From Phytophthora quininea (lineage: Eukaryota > Oomycota > Peronosporomycetes > Peronosporales > Peronosporaceae), in the NCBI GenBank assembly GCA_011947345.1, contig JAAVTG010000075.1, positions 868,001 through 932,000 of the forward strand: a DNA stretch of 64,000 nucleotides. The letters are read 5' to 3'. The position numbers and the translations under genes were made by a program. This document shows, piece after piece, positions 10,589 to 21,036 of the stretch (position 1 is its first letter; the number at the start of each line of letters is the position of its first letter). The notes below the pieces were generated by a model, which ran no database searches, was not told where the DNA came from, and was given only the letters and a program-made list of their open reading frames with translations.

Positions 10589-11380
10589 ATGAGCGGCATG
10601 CACACGCTACAGGTGACGCTGGTGCGCGCGGCGGACCTGGCGGCCAGTGACTTTGGCTTCATGGGCATCGGCGGCAAGAGCGACCCGTACGTCGTGTTCA
10701 AACTGGGCCGCGTGAGCCAGAAGAGCTCCGTAGTACAGTCGAGCCTGAACCCGCGCTGGCAGCCGGCCGAGAGCTTCCAGTTCCAGGTGGACCGCCCCAA
10801 GGAGAAGTGTCTCGAGGTGCACGTGATGGACTACGACCGGTTCCTCAAGGACGACACGATCGGCGTGGCCAACATCGCGCTGGCTCCGTTCCTGGAGAAG
10901 CAGCAGTCCGAGGTGGTGTCCTACGACCTGGAGGTGCCGCCGGACTACGACAAGCAGAAACGCAAGTCCGTGCTGTTTCTGGAGATCAAGGTCACCCCGA
11001 ACGAGCAGGTGGACCAGGTGCTCGAGCTCTGGGAGAACCAGCGCTACCACATCGTCAAGAAGTGGACCACAGACACGCACATTGCCGGCTCTAGCGAACG
11101 CAAACGCTGGAGCTCCGTCACGGACGCCAACATCTCGTCCGACGCCTTTGAAGAGGTGGCCCCCAAGGTGCCGAGCCACCTCAAGGCCGAAGGCTGGACG
11201 CTCGACGTGTCACAAGGAGACGACAATGGCTGGATCTACGCGCCGTCCTTCTCCGGCCCGTGGCAGAAAGACCCCTTCACATTGGCCATGGTGCGACGAC
11301 GCAAGTGGGTCAATCGGTGCACGGCCCCGGCAACCAGTGAAGAGATACCAAGAGTATTTGCACTGCGACAGTTGCGTTAG
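10589..11380 (+). CDS. C2 domain - DysF (peroxin/dysferlin) domain protein
   Basis: An intact single-exon gene of 263 codons from ATG 10589. Residues about 4-125 form a C2 domain (LQVTLVRAADLAASDFG, GGKSDPYVVFKLG, NPRWQPAESFQF, VHVMDYDRFLKDDTIG). Aspartates at the SDPY and DYDRFLKDD loops suit calcium binding. The C-terminal part has a DysFN/DysFC-like pair: ENQRY...KKWTT and GWTLDV...GWIYAPSFSGPW...RRRKWVN, the Trp/Arg-rich fold shared by dysferlin and yeast peroxins Pex23/30-32. Known C2-DysF proteins act at membranes in repair or organelle contact; the location here is inferred as cytosolic and membrane-attached, since no transmembrane segment is seen. Convergent with the chaperone gene, 230 bp apart. 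Confidence 0.8.
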   Translation: MSGMHTLQVTLVRAADLAASDFGFMGIGGKSDPYVVFKLGRVSQKSSVVQSSLNPRWQPAESFQFQVDRPKEKCLEVHVMDYDRFLKDDTIGVANIALAPFLEKQQSEVVSYDLEVPPDYDKQKRKSVLFLEIKVTPNEQVDQVLELWENQRYHIVKKWTTDTHIAGSSERKRWSSVTDANISSDAFEEVAPKVPSHLKAEGWTLDVSQGDDNGWIYAPSFSGPWQKDPFTLAMVRRRKWVNRCTAPATSEEIPRVFALRQLR

Positions 11381-11610
11381 GCTAGCAGAAGTCTGCTTCT
11401 CGAGATAACAAAGAGGTTCCTCGATGAACGAAGAGAAGGACAGGAAGAAGAAGACACCAACAGTGACGACCCGAGTTTGGGGCGCGTGTTGTCTGCTGAG
11501 CTGTGAGGTGCAAGCAGCCGTCTGCGCGCGAGAGGGTCTAGTGCGTGTCAAATAATGAGTAGGAAATGATCCACTTTTGATCGGTCTCACCGTGTCTTCT
11601 CTATCCTCGT

Positions 11611-13860
11611 TCATGCGAACGCTTTGCTCCACATCTTCTTCTCCTTGTCCAACTGACGCTTAAGACGAAGCTTCACGCGCTCGTCGAGCTTGATCACGGC
11701 GCGGTCCTGCGGAGCAAGGTCCAACGCTGCCTTGATGTCATCAGCGGCAAGCTCCAGCTTATTCTCCTTCTCGTACGCCACGGCACGACGGTAGAGAGCC
11801 TTGACACTCTTCGGGTCCAACGCTAGAGCCTCCTGGCAGTTCGCTTCGGCGCGGCTGTAATTCTCCATCTTCAGGTAGCACTGCGCCAGGTTCAGGTACA
11901 AGCTCAGCTTGATCGCGTTCACCTCGGTCTGGTCAGCCTCCGTGAGATCAAAGAACTTGGAAGCGTGGCTCAGAGCCTTCACGTAGCGAGCTGCAGCGTG
12001 CTTGTGGTTGCCGTCACGGAAGAGTTCATTGCCTTCTTCCTTGTTCTTCACCACCATGCGCATGCGCTCGGGCTTCTTGAGCTTGCGCGTGTCGTGGTCT
12101 TCGTCTCCGCCGGCCGCCTGACGTTCAGCTTCAGCTTTCTGCGACTCCAGTTCCAACTGCTGCTCAAGCTCGCGCGCGTCGGCTTGCACGGCCGAAAAGT
12201 ACGCTTCGCATGCAGAACGCACACCCGCCTCGATCTCTTGGTGCTTGGCTCGCACCGCGTCAAGTGTTGCCGTCTCGGCTTCCTCCGAGTAGATCCAGTC
12301 TTCAGCGGCATCGAGCAACGGGTTCAACTGTGACGAGTCGATCTGGTCACCATGCTTGCTGCCACTCTTCGAGCGCATTTCATACACGAATGCTTCGATG
12401 GCATTTTTCTCGTGGGCAATTGCAGCCAGCTCAGCATCACGTGCTTGGAACTGCTGTTCCAGTGCCACGTAACGAGCCAATTCCTCTGCGTTTTCGTCAG
12501 CCTCCGCGGGATTCGAAGCCGCGGCAGCAGCCACCTCGATGGAGAATGCAGCCCCCAAAGCAATAGCAGTGGTAGAATCCATCATACGGCCGATCAGGTC
12601 GCTGCCACGCTGCTGCTCGGATGGGAAGGCCTCGATGATGGCGTTCTGAACGAACGGGATGCGCGTTCCGCCACCGACAATCTCAACAGAAGCGATGTTG
12701 GCGCTAGACACGCTGTCCTTCGCCTTCTCTAAGGCACTCTGAATCATGGCGGTGATACGTGCACGCTCAGCGGCGCAGAGTTCCTCAAACAAATGACGCG
12801 TAACAGAGATGTTGACGTCCTTCTCGGGCGCAAGGTTCTCCACGGTCACGCTGGCTTCGCCGATGGTAGACAGCAGCTTCTTTAGCTTCTCGCACGCCTG
12901 GAACAGCCTCTTGCCGCCCTTGGAGTGCAACGACACATCCAGTTGGTGCTTGTCCTTCACTTCCTTCTGGAAGTGCTCGAACAGGCGACGGTCAAGCGTC
13001 TCGGCACCAAGCTCCAGGTCGGCCTCAGTCGCCAGAAGAGTCTCACCCTTCGGCGTTAGCTTCACGACGGCAACACTAGTGTTGGTGTAGCCCATGTCAA
13101 CAATCGTAATGAAGCGAGCGGTCTCCGGTGCTTCCTCGGCGATGTCTCCTTCAACAACCGCAGCTTGAACTGGGTGTTTGCAGCGGAAGCAGCGCTAGTG
13201 CAGCGTCGCGGGAGATGATGGCAACACTGGAGACGCCGGCAATCTTGGCCGCTGTCTTGATCGTGCGCTTCTCCTCATCGCCCCACACAGAGGGCACAGC
13301 GACCGTCACGTGGAACAGCTCGTCCTTGAAGCGCTTCTTCATCTGCGTGGTCAAGTTGGCGAACAGCATGCCTGTGAGTTGCTCGATGGTGAACTGGGTC
13401 TTGCTTCCGTCCTTGCCGTAGTCCACAGTGGCCACCACGCGGCCAGCATCATCCACCTCGAAGGTGGCTTGGTGTCCCGGTAGTCTCTCCAATTGGCGCT
13501 GCACGTCTTCCAATTGACGCTTGCCCACGAGTCCGGGCAAGCAGCTGACCGTGTTGCGCGGGTTGGTGCTGGAGGACAGCACGGCGGCCTCGCCCACAAG
13601 CCGCTCCTCGCCCTTGAAGGACACCAGTGTGGCAGTAGTCATGGCGCCCAGCTCATTGAGCACCACATCGCCATTGCTCTCAGCTACGACACAGCGTTGC
13701 GCGCCCTGGTAGTAGGAGGGGACACCAAAAAGCGGGCAGTAGTCAGCAACCGCAACGAGTTATAAGGCGGGGAGGGTACGGTTGGCACCACAAGGCGATT
13801 CAGCATAAGGTCACGTACAAAGTCAACGCCGAACACGCGCGGGGCTTGCGTCGTCGCCAT
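11611..13860 (-). CDS. Hsp70/Hsp110-type chaperone with C-terminal TPR repeats
   Basis: Exon 1 (13819-13860) encodes 14 residues ending FGVDF. A GT-AG intron (13706-13818) is followed by an exon starting GAQRCVVAESNGDVV, restoring the Hsp70 phosphate-1 loop. The nucleotide-binding domain runs to about residue 400 (VEIVGGGTRIPFVQNAI, then TTAIALGAAFS). About 45 residues later comes the Hsp110-like helical lid (KNAIEAFVYEMRSK, EDWIYSEEAETATLDAV). The beta-sandwich substrate domain normally between them is not visible. The last 140 residues are TPR repeats (EEGNELFRDGNHKHAAARYV, LYLNLAQCYLKMENYSRAE, ALYRRAVAYEKENKLELAA). One extra base in the G3 run 13172-13174 breaks the frame. Probably a cytosolic cochaperone-like ATPase; the TPR end may bind EEVD tails of Hsp70/Hsp90 (inference). 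Shares a 144-bp divergent promoter with the Tudor-HNH gene. Confidence 0.8.
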
Positions 13861-14004
13861 CGTAATGCAGCAGGTCGGGGGTGGTGGCCGAGCCGTTTCT
13901 CGAAAAGTCGATGTGGGGAAGACCATCACTCGCAACAATGGATGTACCCATTTCTTCGCTGGACGGTCGGTATGAGTCACTTTTCGAGTTGCAGCCGCCT
14001 GACC
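13861..14004. promoter_or_regulatory. Short divergent promoter with heat-shock-element-like motif
   Basis: Only 144 bp separate the start codons of the chaperone gene (minus) and the Tudor-HNH gene (plus). At 13897-13904 the sequence TTCTCGAA fits the nTTCnnGAAn core bound by heat-shock factor. A single two-unit site is weak evidence, but its position just upstream of a chaperone gene is suitable. Confidence 0.35.
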
Positions 14005-14889
14005 ATGCCGAGTCCAAGCCCACCAAACGATGAGGACACTCCGCACCGTCTTGTAACCCTTCTCAAGCAGTTTGCAATCGACGGAGCCTCCTCAGAGGAG
14101 TTGGAGTACACTGCCGAGCTGGTGCTGGACACTGCCGAGGACGAGGAGACGGCCGAGGACCGAGCCAAGCTGACTGCAGCTATTTCAGAGGTGCTGGAGG
14201 ACACTGCGCTCGTGGACGCAATCAAACTTCCGTCCCTTGCAGAGCAGCTGGTGGACATTCTGCTGGGAGATGAAGACAATGAAGAGGACACTGAGAGTGC
14301 GGCCGATCGACGTCGAAGGGTCCGGCGAGAGCGACTCGAGACCGAGTTCGCCATCGGCACGAGCTGCCTGGTGGTGCTGGACGAGGACGAGGAGTGGCAT
14401 CCGGCTCGCATCACAAAGCATATTGGAGTCGTTGAGAGGGAAGAGGAGGAGGATGCAGATGACGACCAGCCAATTGAGGTTGAGGTCGAGTTCATCGAAT
14501 TCGGCAAGAAGCAGGTCGCTCGCGAGGACGAAGTAGTGCTGGACGAGGACGTCGCTGGTCGTGAAGACGCCGACGGCATGGCAGGTTTGTGTGCAATGTG
14601 CGAGCGGCCCATGAACTTGACGGCCCACCATGTAATCCCTCGCGCCACGCACTCCAAGTATCTCCGTAAGGGCTACACCAAGGAGTTCCTCAACACGTGC
14701 ATCATGATCTGTCGGCAGTGTCATAGCAAGATCCACTCCACCGAGGACAACAAGACGCTCGCGCGCGAATACAACACACTGGACAAGATCATGCAGCACC
14801 CCAAGATCATCGACTGGGTCGCCTACGCGCGCAAGCAGAAGGCTCGCGTCAAGCCGCGCAAGAAAAGCAAATGGCCCGTGGGCAAGTAG
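14005..14889 (+). CDS. Tudor-like / HNH-type zinc domain protein
   Basis: An intact frame from ATG 14005 (MPSPSPPNDEDTP) of 294 residues; the frame stays open further upstream but without support. Residues about 1-110 are acidic and helical. Residues about 115-190 look like a Tudor domain (FAIGTSCLVVLDEDEEWHPA, VEFIEFGKKQVAREDEVVL) with an acidic insert. Residues about 200-260 carry an HNH fold with zinc ligands: CAMC, HHVIPR, CRQCHSKIH. A basic tail (KARVKPRKKSKWPVGK) suits nucleic-acid binding. HNH folds are often nucleases, but eukaryotic stand-alone copies like this are poorly characterised, so activity is not claimed. A chromatin or RNA role is inferred from the Tudor part. Confidence 0.7.
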   Translation: MPSPSPPNDEDTPHRLVTLLKQFAIDGASSEELEYTAELVLDTAEDEETAEDRAKLTAAISEVLEDTALVDAIKLPSLAEQLVDILLGDEDNEEDTESAADRRRRVRRERLETEFAIGTSCLVVLDEDEEWHPARITKHIGVVEREEEEDADDDQPIEVEVEFIEFGKKQVAREDEVVLDEDVAGREDADGMAGLCAMCERPMNLTAHHVIPRATHSKYLRKGYTKEFLNTCIMICRQCHSKIHSTEDNKTLAREYNTLDKIMQHPKIIDWVAYARKQKARVKPRKKSKWPVGK

Positions 14890-15677
14890 TCAGCGGATAC
14901 CTCAGCATTGATATGATATAGTTTGGTCGATCGTCATCCGAGGACACTATTGTCCACTCTGTATCCATATCTCGCGAGGGGACGCGATCTTGGCAACCAC
15001 TTCAAGATCCGACTCAAACGTGCGGTCGACAATCGCTGTGTCCGTTGGCGACTGGCGCGAGATCGCCTGCCAAATGAGTCGCTATCGGTGCCGACGGTCA
15101 TGCCTTCCCGGGACATGTGTCGGCTTTCCCATGACTTTGACCGTACGAACAGCGGTCGTCGAAGCCTGGATGATTCAATAGCTGGCGGCCTTGTCGTATC
15201 CAACATGACATCCAGAGCGGTTTCGAGTCCACAAGCGGTTGGCTCCGTCCGCCACATTGGCACTCAAAACAAGACACAAAGGGGTCCGCAACAGAAGATC
15301 TTCCAGCAAGAGTCCATCGCAAATATCACTGGCCAATGTGCAGTCGACGCCTGGTAGCGCAGCCAGCTACCGCTACCAGCTTTGGTCGCGCCTTAATCGC
15401 TTGTGTTGGGCATGGCCGACCGTTCGCAAGATCTCCGTATCCGGCGACGTTTGCCCGCGCTGCTTGGGTCCGCTCTGCTCGCGCGTCAGCGGATAGGAGC
15501 CTTTGAATTTTAGAACGGATAGCGCCGAGCTCTTCGAGCCGTCCACTGGCCCAAGGGTGAGACCATTGGCCCCAGCTCGACCGGATCCTGCTCATTCTCG
15601 AGTTCGACGCGTCCCGAGCAAGCCCGCCTCAAGCAGCACGAGCGGCTCCAGTCAACCGGATCAATCTTGTTACAAGC
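14890..15677. other. Intergenic region without recognised gene
   Basis: Frames of up to 144 codons occur on both strands (for example 14923-15357 plus) but overlap antisense frames of similar length and match no family. The stretch probably holds the 3' end of the Tudor-HNH transcript and the 5' leader of the CCT-motif gene; an untranslated or small coding first exon cannot be excluded. Confidence 0.35.
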
Positions 15678-16880
15678 ATGATGCAGCTGAACAAGGTCGA
15701 CCCCGGTGGACGACATCCCGGGGCAAAACAATCATCTCCCCGCTTCTGATGGGCTTTCCGCCGTGTTCGATGCAGCCGTGGGAGATGACCGACGTCGACT
15801 TCTTGCTGCCAAGCGCAACCCCACCAATGCCTCGCCAGCTTTACGTCGACTCGGTGGAACGGCTCTACCCCACCGCGAATGGGCCGGAGTTCTCGTACAA
15901 CCCGGAGTTTGACGAATCTACCAGACCGCTGGTGTTCCGCTCAGGGGGTGCTGGCAAGACATGTCGCTCAATGAGCCCGTCATGAATGAGTTTGCGCCGT
16001 ACTTCGTGGGCGATATCTTCGACGACAAGCTGCTGCCGTTGGATCGCAGCAAGTCGATGCCTTCTGCCAGGATCCGCGTCAACTGTTCGGACATCAAAGT
16101 GTCGACTCGCAGTCACGGCCATGGCGACGCAAACGCGGATCTACAAGAAGCCTTTTCCGTCTTGTCACCGACGATGCTAGACAAGAAGATCCTCGTCAGC
16201 GATAGCGATCTCAAGCTCTTCTCGGCCAACTCGTCTTCGATCGACAACATGAGAGCACTTGCACACGAGTCGCCATCGCACAGACCACACCGCTTCATGT
16301 TCCCTTCGAAACCGGAAGAGTTCCATCGCGCCGCTGAGGTTGAGAAGCGCGCATTGCCGCCAGTGACTCCACGTCACCACCAGAAACGTCGTGTGGCGAC
16401 CAGGCCTGAGAACGAAGGCCCCGATATCAAACGCGCCAAAGTGTCCGATCAACCTGTCGGTCGCACGCCAAGTTATAACGATCCGTATTGGAGACGATCG
16501 GAGGGATTCTACGGCATGCTTCCTCGAGCTCCAGGCTCCTCGAAGCAAGCAGTCCCTCCGGTTCATGGCACTCTCAGCATCGCTCGACCTCTTTTGCGTG
16601 CGGGTACTCAGTTAAGGCAGAACAGCCCGCAGCCTCAGAGTCCGTCGGCTGGCCGCAGGATTGGCATCTACTCCCCGAAGAGAGGCGCAAGCGACTGCAG
16701 CGCTTTCACGAGAAGCGCAAATTCCGCGTGTACCACAAACGCATCAAGTACGACTGCCGCAAACGCCTTGCCAACTCGTGTCCTCGCATCAAAGGGCGCT
16801 TCGTGCGGAAAACCGAGTTTCTCGAGGCCAAGATGAAGCAGGAGAGCGACGCAGCGTCGACCTTGAGTTCCGAAGGCTGA
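15678..16880 (+). CDS. CCT-motif (CONSTANS/CO-like/TOC1-type) protein
   Basis: The C-terminal 45 residues form a CCT motif: RKRLQRFHEKRKFRVYHKR, then IKYDCRKRLANSCPRIKGRF. The spacing and the PRIKGRF signature agree with the plant and algal family, in which this basic module binds NF-Y subunits and DNA. The rest is Ser/Pro-rich and unrecognised (ATG MMQLNKVDPGG at 15678). The frame is interrupted by one missing base at the C4 run 15738-15741, the G5 run 15944-15948 and probably the T4 run 16592-16595. If the first break is real, ATG 15749 (MGFPPCSMQPWEM) would be the start. A nuclear regulatory role is inferred. Convergent with the aminotransferase gene. Confidence 0.7.
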
Positions 16881-17089
16881 CAGTCTTAGATGGACAGCGA
16901 TGCAGTTCTTGTTGGTGTAGTAAAGGTTCAATGGCATGTAGCGTAGCGTGTTCCATGGTTTGTGAGCCCCACAAGACATCGGTTGCCAAACGATTCTGTA
17001 TGCTTGGTAATTACACAACTCCTTTCGACGCTGCGCTAGCTTGCTGGCTCAACCACAAACCTCTTTGTGGTGTCTCCGCCAAAACACAT

Positions 17090-18433
17090 TTACGCGTTCT
17101 GCACGACCTCGGCGATTGATTGCGCGAGGTACTCGACGTTCTTGGACGTGACGCCAGCCATGCTGACACGGCCGTCCTTGGTCAGGTAGATGTGGTGCTT
17201 CTCGATCATGCGCGTCACCTGGGCCTCCGTTAGGCCAGTGTAGCAGAACATACCGATCTGCTCCGTGATGTGACGCCAGTCCGATGTGACACCGTTGGCC
17301 TTCTCGATGGCCTCGATGGCCGAACGCAGCGCCGTGCGCATGGAGATGATGCGGTCAGCCATGCCCTTGCATTCGCTGTACCACTGTTTCTTGAGCTGGG
17401 CGTCCGACAGGATCGTGGACACAATGAGCGAGCCGTGGATTGGCGGGTTCGAGTACATGGGGCGGATGATGATCTTGAGCTGCGACTGCACGCGGTCGGC
17501 CTCCTCCTTGCTAGCGGTGACGACGCTGAGGGCACCTACACGCTCACCGTACAGTCCAAAGTTCTTGGCGTACGATTGCGAAAGGATGATGTTGTGGCCT
17601 TCCTTGACGAAGTGGCGGATGGCAGCAGCGTCGCGGGTGGCGTCGCCCGAGGCGAAGCCCTGGTAGGCGCAGTCGAAGAACGGAATGTGCTTCTTGGCCT
17701 TGAACAGCGTGGCAATCTCCTTCCACTGCTCGATGGTGGGGTCCACGCCAGTCGGGTTGTGCGCGCAGGCGTGCAGCAAGAAGACGGAGCCGTCGGGGGC
17801 GCCTTCAATGTCGTTGAGCAGGCCCTTGAAGTCCAGACCGCGCGACGCCGGCTCGTAGTACGTGTAGCGACGCACCTCCATGCCAGCGTTCTTCATGATG
17901 GGGATGTGGTTGCCCCACGTCGGGTTGGGCATGTAGATGGGCGTGCCCTTGCCCAGGAACTTGGCGAAGAACTCGCCGGCCAGACGGACGCCGCCCGTGC
18001 CGGAGATGGTCTGCACGCCCGTGACGCGGCCCTCCTTGAGCGCCTGGCAGTCCTCGCCGTACGCGAACTGCAGCGACAGGTCCACGAAGTCCTTCATGCC
18101 GGCGATGCCAGCGTACTCCTTGTTCTTGCCGGCGGCCATGATGCGCTTCTCGGCCTCCAGCACAGACGGCAGCACGTACGGCTTGCCGTCGTCGTCGCGG
18201 TAGGCGCCCACGCCCAGCGAGATCTTGCGCGGGTCCGTGTCCTACAGACGTAGAAACGAGTGGCTTAGGATTGCAATCTTATTTTAATATGGATTTGATT
18301 ATACCTTGTTGAAGCGCTCGGTGAGACCGAGGATGGGGTCGGCAGGGCCCATGGGCACGCTGGCCAGCCACTGGCCGGCGGCCTTGGAGGAGAAGCTGCG
18401 CGAGTTCTGGAGCAAGAAGCGGCGAGCAAGCAT
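17090..18433 (-). CDS. Aspartate aminotransferase, mitochondrial type
   Basis: Two exons, 18305-18433 and 17090-18241, joined over a 63-bp GT-AG intron, give 426 residues, the normal length for the enzyme. The first 25 residues (MLARRFLLQNSRSFSSKAAG) look like a mitochondrial presequence. Family signatures are intact: VGAYRDDDGKPYVLP, SGTGGVRL, NPTWGNH, LLHACAHNPTGVDP, and the PLP-binding lysine in SQSYAKNFGLYGER. It moves the amino group between aspartate/2-oxoglutarate and oxaloacetate/glutamate, feeding the malate-aspartate shuttle. No break in the frame, unlike several neighbours. Confidence 0.93.
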
Positions 18434-19578
18434 CGTGGCAAGTCGCGGGGAGATTCGGGAGTGATCTGCTGTGGAGCCGCTCAATACTGGCCAAAAACAT
18501 GCCGCTCATCAGAGCTATTACTCCCGTCGACTTAGTGGAGGAGGGATGAGACGCACTAATATATTCCAAATTGTAAAATTTACAAATAACAAGAATCATG
18601 CCATCCGTCCTGTGAAAGTCGACTTTCTAAGCGCGTTTGTGCAGCCGCGGAAAATGATCGTGGCGACAGCGCTTTATCCAACACGGAATACTCGCCCCAA
18701 TGGTGTATGACTAAGTTGGTGAAGAGCTGCATTGACGAGACCGATGGTCACGAGTCAAGCCCTTCACAGACAGCAAGCTTGCCGTCTTTATCCAGCTAAA
18801 CTAGCGTGATCAACTCAGTAAGTGAGTGAAGTTGCCTCTTCGCCAGTGAACACGGCATCTGCAGTCCATGGAGAGCGGGAAACCGGCCTCAACCTAGCTC
18901 GTTGATATTTCGCTGCTGTAGCTATTTTGATTGTCAGTGGTAAGCATTGAAATGGCGTCGTGTCTTCCAAGCTAACCAAAAGATCTAACGAGGCGCTCAG
19001 CATTCGAACTTGCAACTTGTGAGTCACAAGGCAGGCTACGACGTCTCCGTTCAAGTCGACGTAGGCTACCGAGCAACGAGCAAAGAGTGTGCCCGGAATA
19101 TGAAAAGCAATCCTGCGACTGTATCGAGGCAAAGGCAAATACCCAGAAGTGGTGTGGAATAAGGATTTTGTGTTTCGTGCGTGCTTTCACGGACAAATTG
19201 ATGCTTCGTTTTACTTATTCAGCTTCATAATTCGAGTGCGACAACCTTAACGACTCTCCGCAGTAACCTTGAACGCAGTACCTTTCGCGTTGATCGATGT
19301 CAAGGAACGGGGTGTCGGGCATTCCTCTGACTCTTTCGTCGTGCATTATTCACACAATTGCTGTTTGTTCAAGATGGCAAGAAACGTTTTCATGACGCTA
19401 ACGTCAGTTGCCCCGACATTCTCCGTCACTAAGTTGAGCGCCATCTTCATTAACGAAAGTGGTTTACCACGATACTGCTTGGATAAGAAAACTGAACTAT
19501 TGCTCGCTTTTGAAAGTAAAATACGTGATGCTCTCCCTTTGTTATCGAGGATGTTTGCCAGCATCCTACGACCAGAGA
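18434..19578. other. Intergenic region with unassigned short frames
   Basis: No family is recognised. A minus-strand frame at 18815-19138 (107 codons, containing YVDLNGDVVACLV) and one at 19346-19579 (containing MLANILDNKGRASRI) look plausible as protein but have no supported start, intron or homologue. They could be pieces of a decayed gene. Confidence 0.3.
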
Positions 19579-20162
19579 TCGCCGTAACACGGCTCACAGT
19601 CTCGCCATGAGCTATAAACACAACTGCAGCGCGGCACCGGCTGAAAGTCGCGCGTTCACCGGATTGTTCCCGCCTCGCCCGAGGTGTCGGTTGTCGATGA
19701 AAATGGAGGGGAAGAAGGGCCGTCTTCTGGCGCCGCTGACGCGCGCAACGCGCAAGCTCGGCCGTGGAAGCAGGCATGGGTCGAATCGCACTGCGTCTGC
19801 TCTTCACGACACGTCGCCGTGCTCAAAACGCATGCGCGGTTGGCTCAAAATCCACTTTTTAGCTAAGCTTCTTCGCTTCCTGCGAAGGGGCCATAATGCA
19901 GGCGGAAGACACGGGCGGGCCAGACCGCCACCAGACAGGTGTCTGGAAACCTGTCTGCGAACGTGCAGGCGTGCGCCGCGGTGGTGCCGCCGCCGCGTGC
20001 ACCGATATAACCCTCGCGTGGCGGACGCCCGCACGGACCCGGGCGTGTGCGCGCGCGAGCGGTGGTAAGTCCCCGCGGAGCACTTGCGCTCCACGGAGGC
20101 CCTTCGCAGACAAGGTGGCGGCTTCGCTACGTGACACCCCTCCCTTTGTCCTGCCATCGACC
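19579..20162 (+). repeat. Dispersed repeat, copy 1 of 3
   Basis: A 584-bp unit that recurs, nearly identical, at 22289-22874 (inverted) and 24083-24668 (direct). This copy lies just outside the left arm of the large palindrome, so it is not explained by the arm duplication. Inside is a hairpin with 8-bp stem AGACAGGT...ACCTGTCT, alternating GC/CG tracts and a TATA-like GATATAACC. Open frames run through it on both strands (Arg/Cys-rich), but their lengths differ between copies, so it is treated as non-coding. Class unknown; no flanking target duplication was found. Confidence 0.7.
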
Positions 20163-20275
20163 TTGGTATACAAATACCAAGTATATTGCGCTTGCTGGAA
20201 GCATCGCACGTCGGCCACTATGAGAGGAACGCAGACCAGGTTCCGTATCGATAGAGCACCGCGAGCTCTCGTAGA
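20163..20275. other. Spacer with small hairpin between repeat copy 1 and palindrome arm
   Basis: Begins with a perfect 7-bp stem and 4-base loop (TTGGTAT-acaa-ATACCAA, 20163-20180) exactly where similarity to the other repeat copies ends, and stops where the left palindrome arm begins. It may mark a rearrangement junction. Confidence 0.4.
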
Positions 20276-21036
20276 ATCTCATGGCTCTTCGAGGGCAGAC
20301 GAGTGTCGAGTGCGAGCAATTTAAAGCTGACTTGACAAGTAAACTGCGAGAGGAGATGGCACGAGAGAAGCAAGAGATTGAGAAGCATATGCTGCAAACA
20401 CGCGACGCAAAGATTGAACTGGTGATCGAAAAGCTGCAGGAGGAGAGTCGACAAATGGTGGAGCGCGCTGAGCGAAAAGCTCAGAAGAAGTTCGACCAGG
20501 AGCGTACGGAATTCGAGCGCAAACTCAAGCAGACAGCTGAGATCGAAGGTGTATGGATGGAGAAGAACCGCGAACTACACGAAAAGGTGAGCAAGTTGGA
20601 ACGTGCGCACGACGAATTACGGCGAGAGAATGAAGCTCTAGGGCAGGATGTGCGGCAGTCGAGTGAGAAAGCGAGCGACCTGGCGCGCCGTCTGCACGAA
20701 GAGCGACGGCAGCACGAAGACTCAATTGCACAGCTCGAGAAGCGATGCAGCTCGCTTCAAACCGATAGCGAATACGCACAACAGCAGCAGGATGTTGAAA
20801 TCACCGCTCTACGCGAGAAAGAGGCCACCATGGAGAGCCACTTCCAGCAGCAAGTCCAGAGCCTGCGGGACGAACACGACACGGCGCTGGCCAACCTGCA
20901 CGAGCGCGTCAAAGCCACAATCGCACGAAAGGACCAGGCCGCCGCCGAGCTGCAGGAAGAGCTCCATCTGCTACAGGTCAAGCTCGACAAGAGCCACGCC
21001 CTGATCGAGGAGCAGCGCCGACAGCTCTTCAGCTAG
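20276..21036 (+). pseudogene. 3' fragment of CEP131-like gene (truncated duplicate)
   Basis: An open frame ending in TAG at 21034-21036 that matches the last 252 residues of the complete gene at 25921-28065. The frame starts abruptly at the arm boundary; the 5' exons are absent. The ATG at 20281 is an internal Met of the parent protein, so a short product is possible but there is no promoter from the parent gene. Coiled-coil sequence (RDAKIELVIEKLQEESRQMV) is intact. Confidence 0.8.

Noticed and set aside
10607..11179. 190-codon antisense frame in the C2-DysF gene
   Set aside because: Composition (Val/His/Leu) is that of a shadow of GC-rich codons; the plus-strand frame has clear domains.
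17270..18253. 327-codon plus-strand frame opposite aspartate aminotransferase
   Set aside because: It runs through the strongly biased codons of a certain gene on the other strand; a shadow frame.
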